From: Macrosteles quadrilineatus
Lineage: Eukaryota > Arthropoda > Insecta > Hemiptera > Cicadellidae
DNA: 64,000 bases
Direction: 5' to 3'
Assembly: GCF_028750875.1 (NCBI RefSeq)
Contig: NW_026542595.1
Span: 77,431,386-77,495,385, forward strand
Notes under the pieces: generated by a model
Seen by the model: the letters and a program-made list of their open reading frames with translations, nothing else
Databases searched by the model: none
What the model was told of the DNA's origin: nothing
Shown: positions 1-12,023 of the stretch, piece after piece
Position numbering within the stretch: position 1 is the first letter of the stretch
How the letters are laid out: the number at the start of each line of letters is the position of its first letter
Position numbers and translations under genes: made by a program

Positions 1-194
1 GTAGAAGGCCACTGCTGTTATTATGTACATTGTTGGTGGATTGTACTAGTATATCACTCACCCTCACAGTCAGGAGATGTGGAAGGTAGAAGGCCACTGC
101 TGTTATTATGTACATTGTTGGTGGATTGTACCAGTATATCACTCACCCTCACAGTCAGGAGATGTGGAAGGTAGAAGGCCACTGCTGTTATTTA
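1..194. repeat. 85-bp tandem repeat at window edge
   Basis: The block starting gtagaaggccactgctgtta recurs at positions 1, 86 and 171, an exact 85-bp period, with one visible difference (tactag versus taccag). The third unit breaks off near 194. The array continues off the left edge, so copy number is unknown. No open frame of note. Confidence 0.9.
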
Positions 195-3154
195 CCACTC
201 GTCACTGTCACTGTCGCTGTCAACCGTTGACTTGAAACCCCAATTACACGCTTCTAACTTTACTCGTATTTACCAGTTGTATTATAATTAGTAGCTACGT
301 GCAATTAGCAGTTGATAAATTACCTGTTTTCTTTTAACCATCATTGTAGACGTAGGTGTAATTCTTTATCTGTTGCTGTATTTCCAAATATTTTGATTAG
401 GGTCATTGTTTTGTAAAAGATTTACACTCAGTGAAATACAGACCATCCTACAATATGATATGTATATATTATTATAAACATAACTATCGGATAAAGTAGT
501 AAGGATTTTTATAGTTACTTTTCCTATACGTATCTTACATTTATTACAATAACGTATGAAAATATCATTTTCCGCCTTTAGAAAAGGAAATTATTCGGAA
601 TACCACAGTAAATGTGTTTTGTCAATAAGTATATCTAAAAACGTATCGTAAGTAGAAGCGAAGTCCGTCGTAAGGCTGAAAATTCCCTTTAAAGCCATTA
701 GCAATAATTATTTTTAAGCCCACGCGAGAATCGCAAACATTATCAGACAGTTAACTACCAAAAGGATCTTAACCTTACTTGAGTAAGAGAAGTAAAAAAT
801 GTATTAACAAAACATTTTAGTGTTTCATTACTTTTTAAACTCTCTTCTACATAATTTTAATCATATAGAATAACGTACATTTCATCAAAGTACACCTATT
901 CCTATTAATTTATTATCAAACTACACTTATTTAACTACACGACTAAATTTAATTTCGATGATTTTTTTACGTTTTCAACATGCTCTTTGCGTCTAGATCA
1001 CTTCAACAATCTGGTTAGTTTGTTTGTTTTACGGAAGGATAAAGAAAGAAATCTCGTTAACTCCCTGGTGTCAGCTTGGTTGTAAAACAGATGATGACGT
1101 CTTATCACATCTAAAACACTTCTTTGTTTCTAAAAGATTTCACATAGTTTATAAATGTTTCTTACTCGACGTTAACGTATACACATATGCATAAATTTGT
1201 AAAATTGGTTTTTTTTTACACGAACACTTATCAGTATCTTAAGTGCGTTGGAAAATCTCTAAAAGCATATCAGGCTACGAAAACAGCCTATCTCCTTTCT
1301 GAGTTTTGACAGATCCCTAACTTCCTTGAGCAAATATTTAATGTTTTACACACTATTCGTTGCACTGCTCAATTATTCTTAGTAATTATTTTAACTTTTG
1401 ACCGCCTCCCATTTTATACATTTTGCTTGGTTAAAATGTATGATGCTAAACAGATTTTCTTGAAATATTGCAAGCGCTGTTTCAACAAATCAATAAAAAA
1501 GTCGAAGATACAAACATTTGTACAAATTCTACATAGCAGATTTTTTTATATGTATAATGTCATCACATAATTCATTTTTTTTTATTTAATTTTTCAAAGC
1601 ATTTAATTAATCACAAAGTCCGATATTTTTTAAATGTCATAACATTGCAGTTTGTCTGTATCAATGAAAACCGTTTGTAAACAAATACTCCAAAATTAAA
1701 ACTGTACATCCTTTTGTAGCTTGTTCTGTTTATTTATTATGAAAATTAAAAAAAATTAATATTTAACATTTATTTTAAACATATTCAGTAAATTTTAAAA
1801 GACCTTACTACAGTGTTTGTTTTTGGTAGACACATTTTTTGTCCCAGTTTCAAGGATCATTAGTGGTTCTTCTGTTCTTGAACCTGATGTAAGGGTGGTG
1901 AAGAAAATGCCTCTTTCAAAGACGCATCGATAACAGTTCCCATTTAATCCATCCAGTTTTTCTATGTTTACAAATATACACACTTCTTCTCTATAATCTT
2001 TTGAACCAGCAAGAAGCATTTAAGCACAAAGTTAGTATGAATAAAGTACTGTTGCACTAAGACCTATTAGTTTCCGTAAACATATCATTTTAGTGAATTT
2101 ATCTTATTGGTAAAGTGGTTGTATTCACTTATGATTAAGGAGTTATGGTGATTTTTTACCACAATAACTTTATTTCGTTACTCATTCCACCCAAGCTCAC
2201 GTTTATTCGATTTTGTATTAGATTATATGACAGCAAGTCAATGCTATTACCAATAATTATAGTTTATTTTGATTTCAGTCCAATTATAAATAGGCAACGA
2301 AAATTATTCTTCATTTTGTAAAATAAGGCATCATAACGTGATATTTGATTTAAATAAAAAGCAATATGTAGGCAGATAAGATTTTAATTATATTGTAATA
2401 CAGTAATAGTAAATTTTACACTTAATGTTACTTGTGTTGGTTGGTCCATGGTAATATGTACTTTCCTGCATCCATTATTTTAAGGAAACCATGCAGTCAA
2501 ACTGAAAAAAACATTGCATTTTGGACGTGATCGCAATACAATTGCGGTTAAAATCTGTTTTGAACCAATATTAAATGAGTCATGCTTAGACGCCATCATG
2601 TGGAAAGAAACAATTAATTGACTGATGCTTTCCTCCAAAAATCCTTCCAAAAAGCCGCCCACCATGTCTTATTATTATGTATTATGTATTATTATTATGT
2701 CTCTGGGAAATTTTGGCTCAGTGAAAAATCTGGTCTTTTATATAAGTTGATGATTAATGAAAACCCTGCATATCCCGCACACATATCCAGTGTCCAACAC
2801 CCCTATGTGTCTTACAACCTGTATAAATTCTCTGGAATCTACTGAGGGTGTGGTTTTGCTAATCAAGAAAGAGAGGCACGTAATGGACAATATTAATATT
2901 GCAAAAACTGCAATCACTTATCTTTCTAGATGGATTGCAACCGTTACAGGTCTGTCCTAAAACACAAGGTGTTTGTTTAACGCAACCCAAATTACAAGTA
3001 CCATAAGACACTGTTTAACGAAAAAACAAAATCTCACATTTTGCTATCCATGTATTCTTTGTTTCATTGCCAGTCAGCTGATGAGAATTTTTATTTTAGT
3101 GTTATCGCAGATTGGTTGTAAATAAGTGTCAATTTTTAGCATGCGAAAAAAACA
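195..3154. other. AT-rich non-coding stretch
   Basis: No convincing gene is seen on either strand. Only short open frames occur (for example a 74-codon frame on the minus strand at 1795-2019), with no domain and no splice acceptor in front. A short (tattattatg)-type microsatellite lies near 2670-2700. Confidence 0.6.
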
Positions 3155-3174
3155 TGTTCCGTCTAGGTCCGTGA

Positions 3175-4560
3175 AGTTGGCGTACCCATATTAGCGTATC
3201 CACTTTTGATCATTCCAATCGTTAGTTCATCGTTAGTTCTCGATAGTTCCCAAATTTTGTCGTTAGTTCTCAAAAAATAAAAAGGTTATAGCCCATAATA
3301 AGTGGGTACGCTAACTTCACACTTCCGGGTTCTAGCGCACGCCGTTTCCTGATGAGAAATGTTTACATCTATATATCAATCGTTAGTTCTCGATAGTTCT
3401 CCAATATTAACGTTAGTTCTCAAAAAATAAAAAAGTTACGAGGCATACAAAGTGGGTACGCCAACTTCACAATTATAGAATTTCCAGCGGGCACACTTTT
3501 TTGAATAAAAATGCTTACATCTATATACCAATCGTTAGTTCTTCGTTAGTTCTCGATAGTTCTCCAATATTAACGTTAGTTCTCAAAAAATAAAAAAGTT
3601 ACGAGGCATACAAAGTGGGTACGCCAACTTCACAATTATAGGATTTCCAGCGGGCACACTTTTTTGAATAAAAATGATAACATCTATATACCAATCGTTA
3701 GTTCTTCGTTAGTTCTCGATAGTTCTCCAAATATTAACGTTAGTTCTCAAAAAATAAAAAAGTTACGAGGCATACAAAGTGGGTACGCTAACTTCACAGT
3801 TATACAATTTCCAGCGGGCACAGTTTTTTGAATAAAAATGCTTATATCTATATACCAATCGTTAGTTCTTCGTTAGTTCTCGATAGTTCTCCAATATTAA
3901 CGTTAGTTCTCAAAAAATAAAAAAGTTACGATGCATACAAAGTGGGTACGCTAACTTCACAGTTATACAATTTCCAGCGGGCACAGTTTTTTTGAATAAA
4001 AATGCTTATATCTATATACCAATCGTTAGTTCTTTGTTAGTTCTCGATAGTTTTTCAATATTTACGTTAGTTCTCAAAAATAAAAAAGTTACGAGTCATA
4101 CAAAGTGGGTACGCAAACTTCACAATAATAGAATTACCAGCGGGAACACTTTTTTGAATAAAAATGCTTACATCTATATACCAATCGTTAGTTCTTCGTT
4201 AGTTCTCGATAGTTCTCCAATATTAACGTTAGTTCTCAAAAAATAAAAAAGTTACGAGGCATACAAAGTGGGTACGCTAACTTCACAGTTATAAAATTTC
4301 CAGCGGGCACAGTTTTTTGAATAAAAATGCTTATATCTATATACCAATCGTTAGTTCTTTGTTAGTTCTCGATAGTTTTTCAATATTTACGTTAGTTCTC
4401 AAAAATAAAAAAGTTACGAGTCATACAAAGTGGGTACGCAAACTTCACAATCATACAATTTCCAGCGGGCACAGTTTTCTGACTATAAATGCTTATATCT
4501 ATATACCAATCGTTAGTTCTTCGTTAGTTCTCGATTTTTCTCAAAAACGTACCCTCAACT
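3175..4560 (+). repeat. Left arm tandem array (~163-bp unit)
   Basis: The motif ccaatcgttagttcttcgtt recurs about every 163 bp (3528, 3691, then through the arm to about 4508). Each unit also carries acgttagttctcaaaaaata, a gtgggtacgc block and ccagcgggcaca. The outermost unit is diverged and carries the terminal sequence. Confidence 0.85.
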
Positions 4561-4965
4561 ATTCTTTCAAACATTCACAGCATCGTTCTTAAACAGTTTC
4601 AAAATACGTTCTAAATTAAAAATGTTAGGTTATTAATATATACCGAGAATAAATATTGTTATCTTATGATAAATTAGTTATAATAAAATATTAATTGAAA
4701 TTTAGTTTAATGATTTGAAAAAAAGGGGATTTTATTTAAGTTCCATGCCTTTAGCCGGCTCCAGACTGTACCCACGCAAAGTACAGAACAGCAACTCGCC
4801 GAATCGCGAGTAGTATGACAGCAAATGGTCGTGCTCGTGTTTTCCGTTCATTGCCGGTATTTTTGCACACATCAAAGTGAAGGAATATTTTTGCCATTCT
4901 CGAAACGAACAGTTGGTGGGAAAACAACACATGTGTGTAGACACATGTAGTTATAGATATAAGCA

Positions 4966-6100
4966 TTTATAGCCAGTAAACTGTGCCCGCTGGAAATTGT
5001 ATGATTGTAAAGTTTGCGTACCCACTTTGTATGCCTCGTAACTTTTTATTTTTTTAGAACGAACGTTAATATTGGAGAACTATCGAGAACTAACGAAGAA
5101 CTAACGATTGGTATATAGATGTAAGCAGTGCCCGCTGGAAATTCTATAATTGTGAAGTTGGCGTACCCACTTTGTATGCCTCGTAACTTTTTTATTTTTT
5201 GAGAACTAACGTTAATATTGGAGAACTATCGAGAACTAACGATTGGTATATAGATGTAAGCATTTTTATTCAAAAAAGTGTGCCCGCTGGAAATTCTAAA
5301 ATTGTGAAGTTGGCGTACCCACTTTGTATGCCTCGTAACATTTTTATTTTTTTAGAACTAACGTTAATATTGGAGAACTATCGAGAACTAACGAAGAACT
5401 AACGATTGGTATATAGATGTAAGCATTTTTATTCAAAAAAGTGTGCCCGCTGGAAATTCTATAATTGTGAAGTTGGCGTACCCACTTTGTATGCCTCGTA
5501 ACTTTTTTATTTTTTGAGAACTAACGTTAATATTGGAGAACTATCGAGAACTAACGAAGAACTAACGATTGGTATATAGATGTAAGCATTTTTATTCAAA
5601 AAAGTGTTCCCGCTGGAAATTCTTTAATTGTGAAGTTGGCGTACCCACTTTGTATGCCTCGTAACTTTTTTATTTTTTGAGAACTAACGTTAATATTGGA
5701 GAACTATCGAGAACTAACGAAGAACTAACGATTGGTATATAGATGTAAGCATTTTTATTCAAAAAAGTGTGCCCGCTGGAAATTCTATAATTGTGAAGTT
5801 GGCGTACCCACTTTGTATGGCTCGTAACTTTTTTATTTTTTGAGAACTAACGTTAATATTGGAGAACTATCGAGAACTAACGAAGAACTAACGATTGATA
5901 TATGGATGTAAACATTTCTCATGAGGAAACGGCGTGCGCTAGAACCCGGAAGTGTGAAGTTAGCGTACCCACTTATTATCGGCTATAACTTTTTTATTTT
6001 TTGAGAACTAACGACAAAATTTGGGAACTATCAAGAACTAACGATGAACTAACGATTGGTATGATCAAAAGTGGATACGCTAATATGGGTACGCCAACTT
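4966..6100 (-). repeat. Right arm tandem array, inverted copy of left arm
   Basis: The units are the reverse complement of the left arm (tgtgcccgctggaaatt, gcgtacccactttgtatg, gaactaacgaagaactaacg), repeated about seven times. The last unit (about 5905-6100) matches the diverged outer unit of the left arm, as expected if the whole structure folds back on itself. Confidence 0.85.
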
Positions 6101-6118
6101 CACGGACCTGTTCCGTCT

Positions 6119-8647
6119 TGTTAAAAATAAATCACCAATAACACTAATGTTCATAGATATCAGGAAGGATGTATAGTAGCTGCTCGGCCCAGTTTAAAGA
6201 AAACGGGGACACCATGATATGAGCTAGTTTTGTTGTTAAATTTGTCTCAAGGTAGCTGTAATTATTCGGGTTACGTAAAAAAGCCCCTGCATCACCAAAC
6301 TCATTTTTCACCTCAGATGGCTTATTTGGTCACGAGCTGAGCTAACTTGGAGGCAAATGTGTAATGGCTGGATTAATAAGACGACTCACATTTTCATAAC
6401 GCTGATTCCTAGCTCTGTCACATACATTGTCCTGATGAGATCATGATACATTGTGCAGAACAATGCACGTATCTGGGTTTAGCTTGAACTCCTCAATAAA
6501 GTCTATGTCGTGATATCATCCAGGTCAGCGTTGATCCTATTGATGTCCTTTGGCCAGATTCAAATGATCACAGAAACTAAGACATAGATAATAGTCAACA
6601 TTGTTCTGTCGTCTCTGTTGATGGTTTATCTTCGAATTCGACATATTTGTTTGCGAAAAACAAAATACAAGACTAAAACACAAAAAAGCAACTCGCATAA
6701 ACCTACAGTTGTATTTAGCCACAAATATGTCGGCCTTAGTCACTAAAAAGACTACAAGATCGTGCCAGTCATCATACACTCATCTCTATTCATTCTTAGC
6801 GTAAAATACCTACTTTTTATATTCGCCATTTCAATGAAAAGTATAGAAAAAGTTAATTATGTTGAAATTAATACTAGATTTTGAAATGACTAAATATCAT
6901 TACCGGCACCGTCCGTGATATCAGAAATTGAGAATCGTGAATTTCCGTAACAATGGTAGGTAATTTTTTATTTAATATAATTTATTTCTTTGGGAATTAG
7001 GCTTTTTGACGTAAACAGTTAAACAACTGTTTAACAAACGGTTCGCAAAATTCGGTAAAATAACACACTAATAATAACTATAAATTGGTCACGGAGCTAA
7101 AAATGTCACCATTTACAGAACTAGCACTATTATTTATTCATAATAAATAGGAAATATATTCTACTAAATAATTTATATGTCGAAGAAGTTTAGATTGTTT
7201 TAAGCAATAAGCAATAGTTAACCTTAAATTAAATCCCTTTTTACTTCATGCTGTCTCTCCCTTTCGAAGAGTCAAACTTGACAAAGCTGTGATTTTTTTT
7301 CAAGCATGTCAATGATCCCAACAAAGATTTTAAAAAATCAGCTGTTGAACCTATAAATGAAAAGTATGTATCCCACAGGTTTTTAAGTGATAAAGCCATT
7401 TGGGTTTATTTTGTTGTTTAAGTCCTCTTTGAAAATAAAAGTGATCTTTCGTCGTCCATATGTACGACTGTTTTTTTAAGTATACGAGTAAGTGGTCTGC
7501 ATATTATCTTGTATTCGTATGTCCACATGCGTCAATAAACAGCAGCACAAATTAACTGCCCTCCTAATGCTAAGCATATTTTTGGTAATAAGTGATTCTT
7601 ATTCTGAAGTTTTACACTAAATCTCCCTTTCACTCACAAGCACTTCCGGATTTGGAAGTAAGCACGCTGTACTGCGATATTCACGGAATGTATTCAATGA
7701 TTGCTTTTGTCAGTTGAGTACTACATTGTGTTCTGAATATCAAAGGAGGCGTCGCCGTAAGCGGCCTCGTAGTACTCGTAGTTTGAGCGTGATCGAATCC
7801 TACTGATCTTCAAAGGGTTCCACTATGTGGGATTACTGCATCCTGATAACTGGACACGTTTACCCAGAATTAGAGTAGGGGACAAAATGGCGATTCGTAA
7901 TCACAATCAGTTACTTTGTCTGCTAAACAATGTTGAGTGACTCATAAGCCCCAGTAACATGTATATCCTATAAACGCCCTGAGAGCTGTAGAAATACTTG
8001 TATGAAGAGAGTAAAGTTTGGAAAAGAACATCCTAAAAACTGTTGAGAATTCCGGACAGTTTATTTCCTCATCGGAGCAAATATCCCCTGGAAAAATCGT
8101 GGAACACGGTTTCCACATGTAAAAACGTAACTTAACATTATATTTTTCAAAGGTAAATTATCTAAAATGTTAACCAACAATTATTCCTGAAGTAAGGACC
8201 CATAAGTAAATCAACAATAGACTTACTACGCAGAATTATCTGCATGTTGTGTACCTCGATAAGTGTTATTTAAAAAGTTTTCAGTGAGAATGCTTCGCAC
8301 GGGTCGGCTAGTATATACTATTCACTAACGCCGTACTAAATCGATATGATAAAAGATCCACTACATTGATACTAGAGTGTTTCATCGTCAAAGCTTCCAA
8401 TACACACGGGATGATGTTCATGTTTTGTGTCTGTTTACTACAATGGCTAAACTTTGAACAAGCGAGAGCTTTGAGTATTACAATGGCCGCGTTTTTATAG
8501 AAGCCGGATGATATTTCTTTTAAATAAGTATGAGTAAGCAATGTTGCTAGTGACAATCTTAACAAATAAAGTTATCGCTCCATAAGTTAGATGTAGATAG
8601 CTCGATAGATGTTTAATCAGAATTATTTTATTACTACCTTAGTTATA
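6119..8647. other. Non-coding stretch
   Basis: No gene supported. Around 8288-8313 there is gcttcgcacgggtcggctag, resembling the GC-rich head of an RTE/SINE-like repeat in minus orientation; the rest of that element is not delimited. Minus-strand open frames at 6537-6779 and 8308-8565 show no domain. Confidence 0.5.
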
Positions 8648-9425
8648 CAGGATGACAAAAAGTCTGGAAACGGTTTAATATCTTTTTAACTAAATCCGTT
8701 AGAAACTTCAAACCTTTCACATCAACTTACATGTATAAAAACTACGTTTTCCAAGAATTATCATTTTTTTACCTCTACCAGGGGACGACCCATGAGGAGT
8801 AGGTACATAATCGTTAATGCAAGAATGATATGCACATCATTTTAAAGGTCTGGTCAAGTGGAGTTCATTGCCGGAAACCACGTCAAAAAAGGTTCATCCA
8901 TTACAAAATGGCGGCTGTCAAAAGTTCTTGTTGAATATACCTGTACAGGCCTTACTATTGGTAAATACTTGTATTAAACATTAGCTTAAGAGCTGAAACT
9001 GTATTTTGGAGTCAACTAGCTCATAGACTAATATTATTCAATCTTCAAAACAAATTAAAACGGGTTTCAGATTTCCCGGCTAATTTTGAATATGAGTAGC
9101 ATATTCACCAATTCTAAGGTCTCTGCTGGTATTCCGCAAGAACTTTGGACTGTCGCCATTTTGTAACGGATGAACCTTTTTTGACGCGGTTTCCTGCAAT
9201 GAACTCCACTTGACCAGACCTTTAAAATGACGTGCATATCAACCTATGCTTACATTAAAGATTATGAACTTACTCCTCATGGGCCGTCCCCTTGTGAAGT
9301 TCAAAAAATAGTAATGCTTGCAAAAAGTAGTTTTCATACATATAAGTTGATGTGAAAAGTTTGAATTTTCTAACGAATTTCGTTAAAAAGATATCAAGCC
9401 GTTTGCAGACTTTTTTGTCACCCTG
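8648..9425. mobile_element. Mariner-type MITE, long inverted repeats
   Basis: The left end reads CAGGATGACAAAAAGTCTGG and the right end is its near-complement (gcagacttttttgtcaccctg). Both are flanked by TA (8646-8647 and 9426-9427), as expected for Tc1/mariner insertion. Inverted homology extends well inward (acatcattttaaaggtctgg, acaaaatggcggctgtcaaa and their complements). No transposase is present. Related in layout to the element at 35192-36122. Confidence 0.8.
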
Positions 9426-11559
9426 TATAATGATCTCTATTTATGATTTTGGCGAACTAGATGTAATATTAACAATTGTTTGGTTTTTAGAATAATATTT
9501 ACTTCAAGTTTATAGTTTTTAAAAGATTAAAACACTTAACACTCAGTAGAGTAGTGAAAATGGATCCTGAGATTTAAATTAAAATTTTAATGGTTTCATT
9601 ATTTCCTTATAATCGTAGTACCGGTATTGATCTGAAAATTATTAAATTATTAAATTGAATCATGACAGTAAATGGTTAGTTCATTTTGGTGTACCGTTTG
9701 ACCATTGAAGAGCTTTGAACACTTACCAAAAAAGAATTAAAAATCGCGTATCTACCATTATTTAATTAATAATTCAATTATGTAATTCGTATATTTTCTA
9801 CCATTTTTATTTTTCTTATTTTTTAAACTAAAAACAACAATGCTTAACAACATTTTGTATTTCTATAATTTCTGGCATATGCCTAATCATTACAGTTAAC
9901 TATATGATGCAGTAAGCATTAAAAGACCAAATTAAACAAACATTTATTAAATTAATTTATTTGATTGTCTTTTATTTTATTTTATTTTTTTGTTTATTAT
10001 TTTATTTATAAACTTTAAATTTTTATCAATTAATTTAATTAATTAAATTAAACAATCCAGAATAAGCATTTTATACTTGTATGCCAACACCGTGCGAAGG
10101 ACGGGTACTCTGCTAGTTAAGTTGAAGTTTGGCACAAACTATTTAAAGTAGTACGGTATACGAACAACAAATTTTAAAACAAAGATTGGAAAATTTATGT
10201 TTGTAAATAATAGGCAAAAATAATAATTAAATGTACAACTTCTATATGTGAATTAAAGTATATCAACAGTTAATAAATGACATTTGAAGTATTAGAATCT
10301 TAATCGTTATCTCTCAATTTTTAAACCTCATTGGTCCAAACTTGTACTGTAAAGTAAGTAAACAATACTGCAAAGTGAATCTTTACAATTCAAAATTGAT
10401 ATTCTAAATTCAATTCTAACTGAATTGATAAGGCTAGTTAAAAAAACGGCCGTAGGTAAAAACATGTACCGTACAGTTTATAAAATTGATACAGCTTTCA
10501 CGAGTTAAATGTAATTGGAAAGCAATCTGCAGCAATAATTGCACTCTAACGATAAATACGACGATGCGCAATTTCAATCCATTGCTAATCAATATTTAAC
10601 ATTTCTAATTTGACAGTGGTATAAGTATATATAAGTATTTTTTTTTTTAAATTCTTCTAATTAAATAGTTTTTTACCCTTTATACCGGTTGTATAGTACA
10701 TAATGGTTGGACGTTTACTTACAATATTATTTTTTACGTATTTAGATTTAAGTTTTTAAATAACCATTTTATATTTTTGAAATATGTATATTAATTGGAG
10801 TATTCTGTATATTATTAAATTATATCAAAGATTCATTTGTATGTAGTGATACAAAAATATATGTAATCAAGTAATTAAACGGTGACCTGGTGTGAGAGTA
10901 TTTTAAATAATAGGAAAAGAACATTACATAACATCTAGCTATAGAGTATTGTTCCGAAACATTCCAATAACAATTGTCTAATGCTTACCTTGGGGATACG
11001 CTAAATATGTTACCTAACATGTTATAGCTTTGATGTAAAGGATAGTTCGTACTTTTCAAAATACAGTAGTTAATAAATGTTACAATATGATAATAAATAT
11101 AATATACAGGTTAATTTAAATAAGCCTAAAAAATATGTTTCCTAGAGATGTAACATTTTACTCCAAGGCCTGAAGCTATTTTACATTTGGATTCGACAAA
11201 CAAAAAGATATAAATGAGAGAAACTAAATGGATTGGGCAACTTAAGACTAATGTTCCGTCCGCCGACTTTAAAGTAAGTCACCAAAGACAATTTCCCGCA
11301 AAGTGACTTTACTATCTTATAGTTTGGATACTTAGTATTTTTTATGTGTAAAAAAATTAATGACCGTACCAAAAGTGTCTTATATCAAGTCAAATACCAA
11401 TCCATGGGCATGCCATTACAACGCGATTCTTCGCTTCTAATATTTGTTTACAAATAAAGAGATTTATAAATGCGTATGAAATTAAACATACCACAATTTA
11501 ATTACGTAGTATAACCATTATTTGTATACTTAGAACGCAAAGGAAATAGTTATTTATGT
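9426..11559. other. AT-rich non-coding stretch
   Basis: No gene seen. At about 10085-10123 the text caccgtgcgaaggacgggta followed by ctgctagtta resembles the GC-rich end of an RTE-like or SINE-like repeat; its other end is not recognisable. The remainder is very AT-rich. Confidence 0.5.
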
Positions 11560-12023
11560 AACTAGTGTAGGAAGTGGTACTTTGGTGCACATGAAAAGAA
11601 TATTTACGTACGAGCCATAGGGGAGTGTAAAAAGGTCCTCGAGTGCAGCAAAGGCAGTTTGCACTCGCGTTGTGTTTTAGTTAGTATAATTCGTTGTTAT
11701 GGTAATGATTATATAAATTCTTTAAGTTTACACATTTTATTTTTCATACAGTTACTATAAAGCGTATAAAAATTGGTCTTTCAAACAGTATAAAACACGT
11801 TTTTAGGTTAGCTTATGGGAAACGCTGGACCAGCTGATCATAGACGTAGTACATTCAAGTGTTGCTGACCTATTTCCAAGCGTACCTGGATTTCGTGCCT
11901 AATAAATGCACGCTGTTCTGTGTTGTTTGGTTGGAATACTGGTGTGCGGAAAAAAGAGTGAGGCAAACGTAAAAAGAGTGCAGCAACAGTAAGTAAATGC
12001 AGCAATTAGCATTTTTCTGTACT
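11560..12023 (+). repeat. Dispersed repeat, copy 1
   Basis: Homologous to the reverse complement of 19455-19860. Shared blocks include aactagtgt, ctcgagtgcagcaaag, gtctttcaaaca, acctatttccaagcgt, ttgtttggttggaat and gtaagtaaatgca. Identity is interrupted by indels, so this is an old copy. The element class is not recognised and no open reading frame is conserved. Confidence 0.75.

Larger units (their letters stand above)
3165..6108. mobile_element. Foldback-like (FB/MULE-type) element
   Basis: The two outer ends are inverted copies: ggtccgtgaagttggcgtac at the left and its complement ending near 6108. Both are flanked by tgttccgtct (3155-3164 and 6109-6118), a 10-bp target duplication. Each arm is not a simple inverted repeat but a tandem array of a ~163-bp unit, in opposite orientation in the two arms, with a unique centre at about 4560-4965. 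Long tandem-repeat arms and a 9-10-bp duplication are known from Drosophila FB and foldback MULE elements. No transposase is seen, so the element is non-autonomous. Short open frames in the arms are only translations of the repeat. Confidence 0.8.

Noticed and set aside
1795..2019. 74-codon minus-strand frame with balanced composition, possibly a terminal exon
   Set aside because: A stop lies directly upstream of its ATG with no splice acceptor between, and no domain is recognisable.
3992..4592. Open frames with repeated peptide NKNAYIYIPIVSS
   Set aside because: They are translations of the ~163-bp tandem unit of the foldback element.
4732..4966. Two overlapping minus frames in the foldback centre
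   Set aside because: Short, no motif, and partly made of repeat sequence.
3165..6108. CRISPR-like array because of regular repeats
   Set aside because: Units are ~163 bp contiguous tandem copies without unique spacers, in inverted arms, in animal DNA.
7740..7810. tRNA-like GC-rich segment near gatcgaatcctac
   Set aside because: Only a B-box-like phrase; no A box at proper spacing.
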